A stretch of DNA of 36,411 nucleotides from Acidimicrobiia bacterium (GTDB taxonomy: Bacteria; Actinomycetota; Acidimicrobiia; IMCC26256; Chersky-534). The position numbers and the translations under genes are program-made. The stretch spans positions 1-36,411 of the forward strand of contig JADGOM010000256.1 in the NCBI GenBank assembly GCA_017882925.1. Direction: 5' to 3'. Shown here one piece after another: positions 25,896-33,431 of the stretch (the stretch's first letter is position 1; every line of letters starts with the position of its first letter). The notes beneath the pieces were generated by a model. The model saw only the letters and a list, made by a program, of their open reading frames with translations, did no database searches and was not told the DNA's origin.

Positions 25896-27221
25896 CTAGC
25901 CCGCGGGCTTGAACGTCTTGGCCGCCGCCGATGTGTAGTTGGCGGAGAGGGTCTTCAGGCCCTGCGGGACTCCGGCCACGATCGAGAAGATCGTCGCCGG
26001 GGTCGGCTGCTTGCGGGTGGCCACGGAGGTCCCGTAGAAGAAGTCGGGCAACGCGCCGTCGAACTTCAGCGTGCCCACGCCGTTGATCGCGTTGAGGATC
26101 CCCGCTCGGGAGAGGTCGCCGTTCTTCACCGCGACCTCGAGGATCTGGTCCATCGCCCGGGCCTGCTGGAAGCCGTAGGCGAAGTACGGGTCGGGCTGCT
26201 GGGTCGGCGCGTACTTGGCGATGGCCGCCCGCATCTGCACGTATCCGGGCACCGGGGAGTTCCAGTCGACACCGGTGGACGAGACCCACATGTTCTGCTC
26301 GAGGTACGTCTTGAACGACGCGTCGCTCTCGGAGCTCGCCACGAAGCTGGGCAGCCATGCGGGTGACAGTGCGATCCAGCGGGCCGTGTAGTTGAGCTGG
26401 ATCGCGGTCTGGATCGCCGCCTTGGTGTCGGCGAGCGTCGCCACGAACAGCACCGCGTCGCACGAGTTGTCCTTGAGCGCCTGGATCTGCGCCGTCTTGT
26501 CGGTGAGCGTCGCGTACCGCTGCACCGTCTTCAGCGTGAAGCCCGCCTTCTGCGCCTCGTAGTTGGCGCCCTGCACGCCGGCTTCGCCGTAGGCGTCGTC
26601 CTGGGCGAGCACGCAGATGTTCTTGGTCTTCGAGCCACCGTTGTGGATGTAGTAGTCGATGCCGTTGATCGACAGCAGCTGGTACGAAGTGGCGATCGGG
26701 AACAGGTTCGGGTCGTTGGTCCACTCGGCGTCGAGCGTGGCGGGGCCGGCCGAGATCTGGTCGGTCTTCAGCTTCGGCTGCATGGCCTGCAGGACCTGCG
26801 TGCCGAGCACCTGCTGCATCGCGGCGACGTCGTTCTTGATCTTGTCGTAGGCCTGCAGCCCGACGGTCGCGTCGTACTGGCTGTCGGCGGTCTCGAGCGA
26901 GACCTTGTACTTGCCCGCGACACCGCCGTTGGCGTTGACCGAGTCCCAGTACACCTGGTTGCCCGACGTCATCGGGGTGCCGATGTCGTCGGCGACGATC
27001 TTGCCGATCGCCCCCGACTGGGGAGTGATCACCCCGAGCTTGATCGTCGTGCCGTCGAAGCCGGGTCCCGTCTTCGGGGCCTTCCCGGCGTTGGACGACT
27101 TCGTGGTCGTGGTGTTCTTGGCCGCGTTGCTGGCGGTCTTGTCGCCGCCACCACAGGCGACGACGAACAGCGCCGCGACGACCGCGAGGCCTACGAGCTT
27201 GGCCACGGACTTCTGATTCAT
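25896..27221 (-). CDS. branched-chain amino acid-type ABC transporter substrate-binding lipoprotein
   Basis: MNQKSVAKLVGLAVVAALFVVACGGGDKTASNAAKNTTTTKSSN (lipobox VVAC) then TTIKLGVITPQSGAIGKIVADDIGTPMTSGNQVYWDSVNANGGVAGKYKVSLETADSQYD; periplasmic-binding type-1 fold. Confidence 0.9.
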   Translation of the reverse strand: MNQKSVAKLVGLAVVAALFVVACGGGDKTASNAAKNTTTTKSSNAGKAPKTGPGFDGTTIKLGVITPQSGAIGKIVADDIGTPMTSGNQVYWDSVNANGGVAGKYKVSLETADSQYDATVGLQAYDKIKNDVAAMQQVLGTQVLQAMQPKLKTDQISAGPATLDAEWTNDPNLFPIATSYQLLSINGIDYYIHNGGSKTKNICVLAQDDAYGEAGVQGANYEAQKAGFTLKTVQRYATLTDKTAQIQALKDNSCDAVLFVATLADTKAAIQTAIQLNYTARWIALSPAWLPSFVASSESDASFKTYLEQNMWVSSTGVDWNSPVPGYVQMRAAIAKYAPTQQPDPYFAYGFQQARAMDQILEVAVKNGDLSRAGILNAINGVGTLKFDGALPDFFYGTSVATRKQPTPATIFSIVAGVPQGLKTLSANYTSAAAKTFKPAG

Positions 27222-27240
27222 GTTCCCCCCGTTGCATGAT

Positions 27241-27285
27241 CCGCCGGTTCGGCGGTGTGCCCTGGCCCGGTGGCGGTCGCCGCCA
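27241..27285 (-). other. two consecutive hairpins between livM and the substrate-binding protein gene
   Basis: CCGCCG-GTT-CGGCGG (27241-27255) and TGGCGG-TCG-CCGCCA (27271-27285). Confidence 0.5.
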
Positions 27286-27313
27286 TCGGTCGTGCCGAAA
27301 CGCTGCCGGGAAG

Positions 27314-28495
27314 TTACCCCGTGGTAGCACCCGTCGAACCCGCGGAGCCCGGAACCATCGTCCGCCGCAGCTTCCGGGTCTTGAACCTGCGCACCGCGCC
27401 CGCGAACCCCCAGGGCTCGAGCAGCAGCGTCACCACCAGCAGCAGGGCGAACACGATGCCCTGGAACGCCGAGACCGTGGAGGCGGTGAGGTACGGGATG
27501 TGGTTGGAGAACTCGTTGATGATCGTCGGAAGCCCCCCGATGATCACCGCGCCGACCACGGTCCCGTAGACGGTCCCGATCCCGCCCACGATGATCACCG
27601 CGAGGAACTGGACCGAGAGGGTGAGCCCGATCGACTGCTGGTTCGGCGTGAGGTACTGGATGTAGAGGCCGTAGAAGACGCCCGCCATCGCGCCGATGGC
27701 GCTCGACACGACGAAGGCGCCGACCTTGTAGCGGAAGAGGCTGACCCCCACGATCTCGGCCGCGACGTCGCGGTCGCGCACGGCCTGGAGCGCCCGCCCG
27801 GGGCGGCTGCGCACGATGTTCTTCACCAGCAACGCGGTGATCGCCACGAAGATCCACACCAGGTAGAAGAGCCCCTGATTGCGGCCGAGCGGGGTGTCGC
27901 GCATCCCGAAGACGTCGAAGCTCGTGAAGTCGATCGACCCGATCTGCACGCCCACCGGCATCGGCGCGCCGAGGTTGCCGTTGCTCACCGTCTTCCACTG
28001 CGTGAGGACGTAGGTGGTCACGAAGAGGAAGCCGAGCGTGACGATGACGAGATAGCTGCCCCGGAGCCGCAGCGCGGGCAGGCCGACCAGGAACCCGACG
28101 GCCGCACCGACCAGGATCGCGGCGATGAGGTAGACGACGAACGGCTGGCCGAGGCCGTTGTTCACGTCGGTGGCGCGGCCGAGGTAGCTCGCGGTGAACG
28201 CGCCGATGCCGACGAACGCGGCGGTGCCGAGCGAGGCCTGGCCCGCGTAGCCCGTGAGGAGGTTGAGGCCGAGGCCACCGATCGCGGTGATGCCCGCCAG
28301 CACGAGCACGTTGGCCCAGAGGTCGGAGAGCACGAGCGGCAGCACGAGGTACAGGGCGAGGAGCACAGCCGCGCCCACCCAGTAGGAGGGCGTGGGGAAC
28401 AGGCGGATCTCGCGCCGGGCCCGCGCTTCGAGCACGCTGCGGTTCGGTGGATCGGTCGCGTCGGCGGCCGGCGGCGGGGCGAGCGTGGAGGCCAT
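27314..28495 (-). CDS. livM: branched-chain amino acid ABC transporter permease (LivM type)
   Basis: MASTLAPPPAADATDPP...AVLLALYLVLPLVLSDLWANVLVLAGITAIGGLGLNLLTGYAGQASLGTAAFVGIGAFTASYL; LivM signature. Supplied ORF to 29341 is over-extended. Confidence 0.92.
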   Translation of the reverse strand: MASTLAPPPAADATDPPNRSVLEARARREIRLFPTPSYWVGAAVLLALYLVLPLVLSDLWANVLVLAGITAIGGLGLNLLTGYAGQASLGTAAFVGIGAFTASYLGRATDVNNGLGQPFVVYLIAAILVGAAVGFLVGLPALRLRGSYLVIVTLGFLFVTTYVLTQWKTVSNGNLGAPMPVGVQIGSIDFTSFDVFGMRDTPLGRNQGLFYLVWIFVAITALLVKNIVRSRPGRALQAVRDRDVAAEIVGVSLFRYKVGAFVVSSAIGAMAGVFYGLYIQYLTPNQQSIGLTLSVQFLAVIIVGGIGTVYGTVVGAVIIGGLPTIINEFSNHIPYLTASTVSAFQGIVFALLLVVTLLLEPWGFAGAVRRFKTRKLRRTMVPGSAGSTGATTG

Positions 28496-29481
28496 CAGAC
28501 GCGCTGCACGTCTCGGGTGCCGAACAGGCCGCTGGGCCGGATCAGGAGGACGAGCACCATCAGGAGGTACGGCAGCACGTCGGCGAAGCCGCTGGTGCCG
28601 AGCGACGGGATGTACTGCGTCTGGTAGCCGACGGCCATCTCGTAGGCGACGCCGATCACCAGGCCCCCGATCACGGCGCCGATCGGCGAGTCGAGCCCAC
28701 CGATGACCATCGCGGGCAGGGCCTGCAGCGCCACCGCGCTGATGCCGAGCCCGAGGCCGACCTTGGGCGTGGCCCCGGAGCCGAGCATGGTCCCCGCGAT
28801 CACCGCGACCGCGCCGGCGATCGCCCACGAGAGCGCGACGATCCCGGGCACGCTGATGCCCTGGGCCAGCGCCGCCTCCTGGTCGATCGCGGTGGCACGC
28901 ATGCCGAGCCCGACCTTCGTGTAGCGGAAGAGCGCGAAGAACGACGCGAGCACGGCTGCGCCGAGGACCATCGTCACGACGTCGACCTGCAGGATGTTGA
29001 CGCTTCCGAGGCTGACCGTCTTGCCGATCCACGGGTTCGGGATCGTGTCCTTGGCGTTGGTCCAGATCGCACCGATGAGCGACTGCAGCAGCAGGTACAG
29101 CCCGATGGTCAGGAGGATGATCGAGAAGATCGGTTTGCCCGTCATCCGGCGGAGCGCGAACCGCTCGAACCCGATGCCGATGACCGCGAGCACCGCGGCC
29201 GAGAAGAGCATCGACAGCCAGAAGTTCCAGCCCCACGTGTACACCGCGTTGTAGGTGACGAAGGCGCCGAAGACCACCATGCCGACCTGGGCGAAGTTGA
29301 CGATCCCGGTGGCGCGGTAGATCACGACGAACCCGAGGCACACGAGCGCGTAGACGGCGCCGAGCGCGATCCCCGCGGCGAAGAGCGTGAAGAACTTCTG
29401 CGGCCCGTCGAAGGCCAGGAACACCAGGATGGCGAGGAGGACGACGCCCACGCCGGCGAGGACCATGTCGGCGCGCTTCAC
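28495..29481 (-). CDS. livH: branched-chain amino acid ABC transporter permease (LivH type)
   Basis: AAGIALGAVYALVCLGFVVIYRATGIVNFAQVGMVVFGAFVTY...LDSPIGAVIGGLVIGVAYEMA; LivH signature. Confidence 0.92.
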   Translation of the reverse strand: MKRADMVLAGVGVVLLAILVFLAFDGPQKFFTLFAAGIALGAVYALVCLGFVVIYRATGIVNFAQVGMVVFGAFVTYNAVYTWGWNFWLSMLFSAAVLAVIGIGFERFALRRMTGKPIFSIILLTIGLYLLLQSLIGAIWTNAKDTIPNPWIGKTVSLGSVNILQVDVVTMVLGAAVLASFFALFRYTKVGLGMRATAIDQEAALAQGISVPGIVALSWAIAGAVAVIAGTMLGSGATPKVGLGLGISAVALQALPAMVIGGLDSPIGAVIGGLVIGVAYEMAVGYQTQYIPSLGTSGFADVLPYLLMVLVLLIRPSGLFGTRDVQRV

Positions 29482-30311
29482 GACGCGGCCCCCGGCCCCG
29501 GCGTCGAAGCCTGGCCCAGGTACGCCTCGATCACGCGCGGGTCGTCACGGATCTCGTCCACGGGGCCGAGCGCGATCGGGACGCCGAAGTCGAGCGCGAG
29601 CACGCGGTCGGCGATGTCCATCACGAGGTGCATGTCGTGCTCGACGAGGATCATGGCGACGCCCAGCTCACCGTTGATCTGGCAGATGGCACGGGCCATG
29701 TCCTCCGTCTCGTCCAGGTTCATGCCCGCGACGGGCTCGTCGAGCAGCAACAGCCTCGGCTCCATCGCGAGCGCCCGCCCGATCTCGATCCGCTTCTGCA
29801 CGCCGTAGGGGAGGATGCCCACCGGCACGCGGCGGTAGGGCGTGAGCCCGAGCGTCTCCGCGATCTCGTCGCACCGCACGCGGTTGCGGATCTCCTCCCG
29901 CTTCGCCCACCCGACCCACAACATCCCCTTGAGGAACCCGGTGCGCATGATGTGGTGGCGGCCGAGCATCAGGTTGTCGATCACGTCGAGGTTCTTGAAC
30001 AGCGCGAGGTTCTGGAACGTGCGGGCGACGCCCATGTGCGCGGTGGTCGACGGCCGCTTGCCCACGAGGTCGACCCCGTCGAGCCGGATGTGGCCCTCCT
30101 GCGGGCGGTAGACCGCGTTGAGACAGTTGAAGATCGAGGTCTTGCCCGCGCCGTTGGGACCGATGATCGCGAACAGCTCGCCCTCGCGGACGTCGAACGA
30201 GACGCTCGACAGCGCGGTGACACCGCCGAAGCGCAGGGTCACCTCCGACACCTCGAGCAGCGGCGGGGTCCCTGCGGGACCCGACCCGAACGCGTGCTCG
30301 GTCGCGGTCAC
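29478..30311 (-). CDS. livG: branched-chain amino acid ABC transporter ATP-binding protein (LivG type)
   Basis: LLEVSEVTLRFGGVTALSSVSFDVREGELFAIIGPNGAGKTSIFNCLNAVYRPQ...RTFQNLALFKNL...LLLDEPVAGMNLDETEDM...ILVEHDMHLVMDIADRVLALDFG. Confidence 0.94.
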   Translation of the reverse strand: MTATEHAFGSGPAGTPPLLEVSEVTLRFGGVTALSSVSFDVREGELFAIIGPNGAGKTSIFNCLNAVYRPQEGHIRLDGVDLVGKRPSTTAHMGVARTFQNLALFKNLDVIDNLMLGRHHIMRTGFLKGMLWVGWAKREEIRNRVRCDEIAETLGLTPYRRVPVGILPYGVQKRIEIGRALAMEPRLLLLDEPVAGMNLDETEDMARAICQINGELGVAMILVEHDMHLVMDIADRVLALDFGVPIALGPVDEIRDDPRVIEAYLGQASTPGPGAAS

Positions 30312-31126
30312 GACGCGCTTGCCGACCGCGCCGCGCGGTACCGGTCCTTGAGCCCCCGGAACGACGCCCGGCCCGTCTCCCCGGCGCCGAGGTAGAACTC
30401 CTGGATGTCGGAGTCGGCCAGCAGCTCGGCGCCGCTGCCGGTCTTCACCATGCTGCCGTTCTCGAGCACGTAGCCGCGCTGCGAGATCGACAGCGCCATC
30501 GTCGCGTTCTGCTCCACCAGCAGGACGCTGGTGCCGGTGCCGTTGATCGTGACGATGATGTCGCGGATCTGCTCGACGACCCGCGGCGCGAGACCGAGCG
30601 AGGGCTCGTCGAGCAGCAGGAGCTTCGGCGCCGCCATGAGCGCGCGGCCGATCGCCACCATCTGCTGCTCACCCCCCGACAGGTAGCCCGCCGCGCTCCT
30701 GCGCCGCTCGGCCAGCCGCGGGAACAGCGCGAGCACGCGTTCGTAGTCGGCGGCGACCGCCTGCTTGTCGTGCCGGGTGAACGCGCCGCTGCGCAGGTTC
30801 TCGTCGACGGTGAGCTCCGCGAAGATGCGCCGGCCCTCCATCACCTGCGCCATGCCCGCCTGCACCGTCTTCACCGGACCGAGCTTCAGCGCGTCCTGCC
30901 CCACGAAGGTGACGCTCCCCCGCCGTATCTGCCCGCCGTGCACGCGCAGCAGCCCGGACACCGCGCGCAGCAGCGTGGTCTTGCCCGCGCCGTTGCCGCC
31001 GAGCAGGGCGACGACCTCGCCCTCGCGCACCTCGAGCGACACCCCGCGCAGGGCGAGGATCACGTCGGCGTAGACAGCCTCGACGTCGGAGACGACGAGT
31101 ATCGGTGATTCGACCCCCCGAGTCAC
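30308..31126 (-). CDS. livF: branched-chain amino acid ABC transporter ATP-binding protein (LivF type)
   Basis: VSDVEAVYADVILALRGVSLEVREGEVVALLGGNGAGKTTLLRAVSGLL...YLSGGEQQMVAIGRALMAAPKLLLLDEPSLGLAPRVVEQI...LLVEQNATMALSISQRGYVLENG. Confidence 0.94.
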   Translation of the reverse strand: MTRGVESPILVVSDVEAVYADVILALRGVSLEVREGEVVALLGGNGAGKTTLLRAVSGLLRVHGGQIRRGSVTFVGQDALKLGPVKTVQAGMAQVMEGRRIFAELTVDENLRSGAFTRHDKQAVAADYERVLALFPRLAERRRSAAGYLSGGEQQMVAIGRALMAAPKLLLLDEPSLGLAPRVVEQIRDIIVTINGTGTSVLLVEQNATMALSISQRGYVLENGSMVKTGSGAELLADSDIQEFYLGAGETGRASFRGLKDRYRAARSASAS

Positions 31127-31132
31127 GAGCGC

Positions 31133-31168
31133 AGGGTAACAGTCGGCCTCCCGCGTGCAACGGCCGAC
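31133..31168 (-). promoter_or_regulatory. promoter of the liv operon with flanking inverted repeat
   Basis: Minus strand TTGCAC (31160-31155), 16-nt spacer, TACCCT (31138-31133), GTG start 6 nt later; GTCGGCC (31142-31148)/GGCCGAC (31162-31168) bracket the -35. Confidence 0.55.
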
Positions 31169-31201
31169 GCCGCGACGCAGGGGCCGCGGCGACCGCGCGC
31201 C

Positions 31202-31972
31202 CTAGAGGCCGAGGAGCGGGTCGAGACCGATCGTGAGTCCGGGCCGGTCGGCGACGGCCTTCACCGCGACCAGGACGCCGGGCATGAAGCTCGTGCGCTC
31301 GATCGAGTCGTGCCGGATCGTCAGCGTCTGGCCCGTGGTGCCGAGCAGCACCTCCTGGTGCGCGACGAGGCCGCGCAACCGGACCGAGTGGACGTGGATG
31401 GAACCGGGGCCCATGCCACCGCGCGCGCCTTCGACCACGACCGTCTTCGTGGGGTCGTCGGCCCAATCGGCCGACGCCGCGGCCATGCGCTCGGCCGTGA
31501 GCATCGCCGTACCCGACGGCGCGTCTGCCTTCTGGTCGTGATGGAGCTCGATGATCTCCGCGGTCTCGAACCACGGCGCCGCGAGCTCCGCGAAGCGCAT
31601 CATCAGCACCGCGCCGATCGCGAAGTTGGGCGCGATCACCGCGTTGGCACCGCCCGCGCCGAACCGGGCCCGGAAGTCGTCGAGATCGGCCGGGGAGAAT
31701 CCCGTGGTGCCGACGACCGCGTGCACGCCGTGGTCCGCGCACCAGCGCAGGTTCTCGCGCGCCGCGGCCAGCACCGTGAAGTCGACCGCGACCTCGGCCC
31801 CGGCCTCGAGCAGCGCGTCGGCGGTCGCCGCGATGGTGAGGCCGCCGACGTGCTCACCCGCGCGACCCGGGTCGACCGCGGCGACCAGCTCGAGCGCGGG
31901 ATCGGACGTCACCGCGTCGCACACCGCCGTGCCCATCCGTCCACCGGCACCGAAGACCCCGACCTTGATCAC
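31202..31972 (-). CDS. dapB: 4-hydroxy-tetrahydrodipicolinate reductase
   Basis: V(M)IKVGVFGAGGRMGTAVCDAVTSDPALELVAAVDPG...VVGTTGFSPADLDDFRARFG...NFAIGAVLMMRFAELAAPWFETAEIIELHHDQKADAPSGTAMLTAERMA. Confidence 0.96.
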   Translation of the reverse strand: MIKVGVFGAGGRMGTAVCDAVTSDPALELVAAVDPGRAGEHVGGLTIAATADALLEAGAEVAVDFTVLAAARENLRWCADHGVHAVVGTTGFSPADLDDFRARFGAGGANAVIAPNFAIGAVLMMRFAELAAPWFETAEIIELHHDQKADAPSGTAMLTAERMAAASADWADDPTKTVVVEGARGGMGPGSIHVHSVRLRGLVAHQEVLLGTTGQTLTIRHDSIERTSFMPGVLVAVKAVADRPGLTIGLDPLLGL

Positions 31973-32043
31973 GCCGTGACTCTACGCGGCCGGGCGCCGC
32001 CTGCCCGGCGACAGACGCGTCGGCCCCGCCGGGGGCCCGTGGC

Positions 32044-33297
32044 TCAGGTCGCGAACGCGCCGTCGTCGAACGGCCCGATCGCCGCGAGCACGGGCTCGGC
32101 GCCGACGAAGACCCGGTCGATCACGCGGGCGATGTCGTCGGGGCCCACGCCGTTGATCAAGGCGACGAGCTCGTCGAGCTCGGGCACCTCGTGGTGGAGC
32201 AGCTCGCTGCGGCCGATCCGGTGCATGCGGCTGGTGCTGCTCTCCAGCGACAGCGCGAGCGAGCCGGTGAGGTAGCCCTTGGCCGCGACGAGCTCGGCGT
32301 CGGTGACGCTGCGGTCGCGGACCAAGCGGTCGATCTCGGCCCGGGCGATGGCGAGCGACTCGTCGACCCGCTCCGGCGCCGAGCCGACGTAGACGGCGAA
32401 CGCACCGGTCTCCTCGAACGACGCCCGGTACGAGTAGACGCTGTAGGCGAGGCCGCGCTTCTCCCGGATCTCCTGGAACAGCCGGGACGACATCCCGCCG
32501 CCGAGCACCTGGTTGAGGACGCCGAAGGCCCAGCGGTCGGGATCGTTGCGGGCGATGCCCCGGAGACCGAGCGCGATGTGGGCCTGCTCGAGTGGGCGGT
32601 CGAGCACGACCTGGCCCTTCGCGTCGGAGAGCACGCCGAGGTCGCGGGCGGGTCGGTCGCCGGTGCGGCCGGCGAGGCCGCGCTCGACCAACGCGAGGAC
32701 CTCGTCGTGGTCGACGTTGCCGGCCGCCGCGACGACGATGTTGCCGGGGTGGTAATGCTCGGCGTGGAACGCGGCGATGACCTCGGGCGTGGCCGTCTCC
32801 ACCGTCTCGGGGAAGCCGATGACCTCGCGCCCGAGCGGGTGGTCGGGGAACACGATCCCGGCCAGGAGGTCGTGCACGAGGTCGTCCGGCGCGTCGTCGC
32901 GCATGCGGATCTCCTCGAGGATCACCTGGCGCTCCGAGTCGACCTCGTCGGGCCGGAAGGCCGGCGACCACACGATGTCGGAGAGGATCTCCACCGCCAT
33001 CGCGAGCTGGGCGTCGGGCACGCGCACGTAGAAGGCCGTGTACTCGTGGGCCGTGAACGCGTTCATGTCGCCGCCGACCGACTCCACCGCGGTCGCGATC
33101 GCCTGCGCGTCACGGGTCGCGGTGCCCTTGAACAGCAGGTGCTCGAGGAAGTGGCTCGCGCCGGCGAGGCCCGGGGTCTCGTCCCGGGCGCCGGTGCCGA
33201 CCCAGAACGCGACCGAGGCGCTCCGGAGGTGCGGCAACGACTCGGTGACGACCCGGAGGCCGGAATCGAGCTGGGTACGTCGGATCTGGTTGGTCAC
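32044..33297 (-). CDS. M16 family zinc metallopeptidase (processing-peptidase-like)
   Basis: V(M)TNQIRRTQLDSGLRVVTESLPHLRSASVAFWVGTGARDETPGLAGASHFLEHLLFKGT; HxxEH inverted zinc motif (HFLEH). Confidence 0.94.
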   Translation of the reverse strand: MTNQIRRTQLDSGLRVVTESLPHLRSASVAFWVGTGARDETPGLAGASHFLEHLLFKGTATRDAQAIATAVESVGGDMNAFTAHEYTAFYVRVPDAQLAMAVEILSDIVWSPAFRPDEVDSERQVILEEIRMRDDAPDDLVHDLLAGIVFPDHPLGREVIGFPETVETATPEVIAAFHAEHYHPGNIVVAAAGNVDHDEVLALVERGLAGRTGDRPARDLGVLSDAKGQVVLDRPLEQAHIALGLRGIARNDPDRWAFGVLNQVLGGGMSSRLFQEIREKRGLAYSVYSYRASFEETGAFAVYVGSAPERVDESLAIARAEIDRLVRDRSVTDAELVAAKGYLTGSLALSLESSTSRMHRIGRSELLHHEVPELDELVALINGVGPDDIARVIDRVFVGAEPVLAAIGPFDDGAFAT

Positions 33298-33360
33298 CGA
33301 CACCTCTTCGTCACGCAAAGTGGTCGGGTTGACGACTCAATACCTCGCATAGTGACCAAG

Positions 33361-33417
33361 CCGCAGGAAGCGACGCAGCCGCGCCGGACCCGGGACGAAC
33401 CGGGCCCGGCCCTGCGG
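33361..33417 (-). terminator. nested stem-loop downstream of pnp
   Basis: Inner CCGGACCCGG (33384-33393)/CCGGGCCCGG (33400-33409), 10 bp with one G.U on the minus-strand RNA, 6-nt loop; outer CCGCAGG (33361-33367)/CCTGCGG (33411-33417). Confidence 0.65.
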
Positions 33418-33431
33418 ACGCGTGGGCTCGG

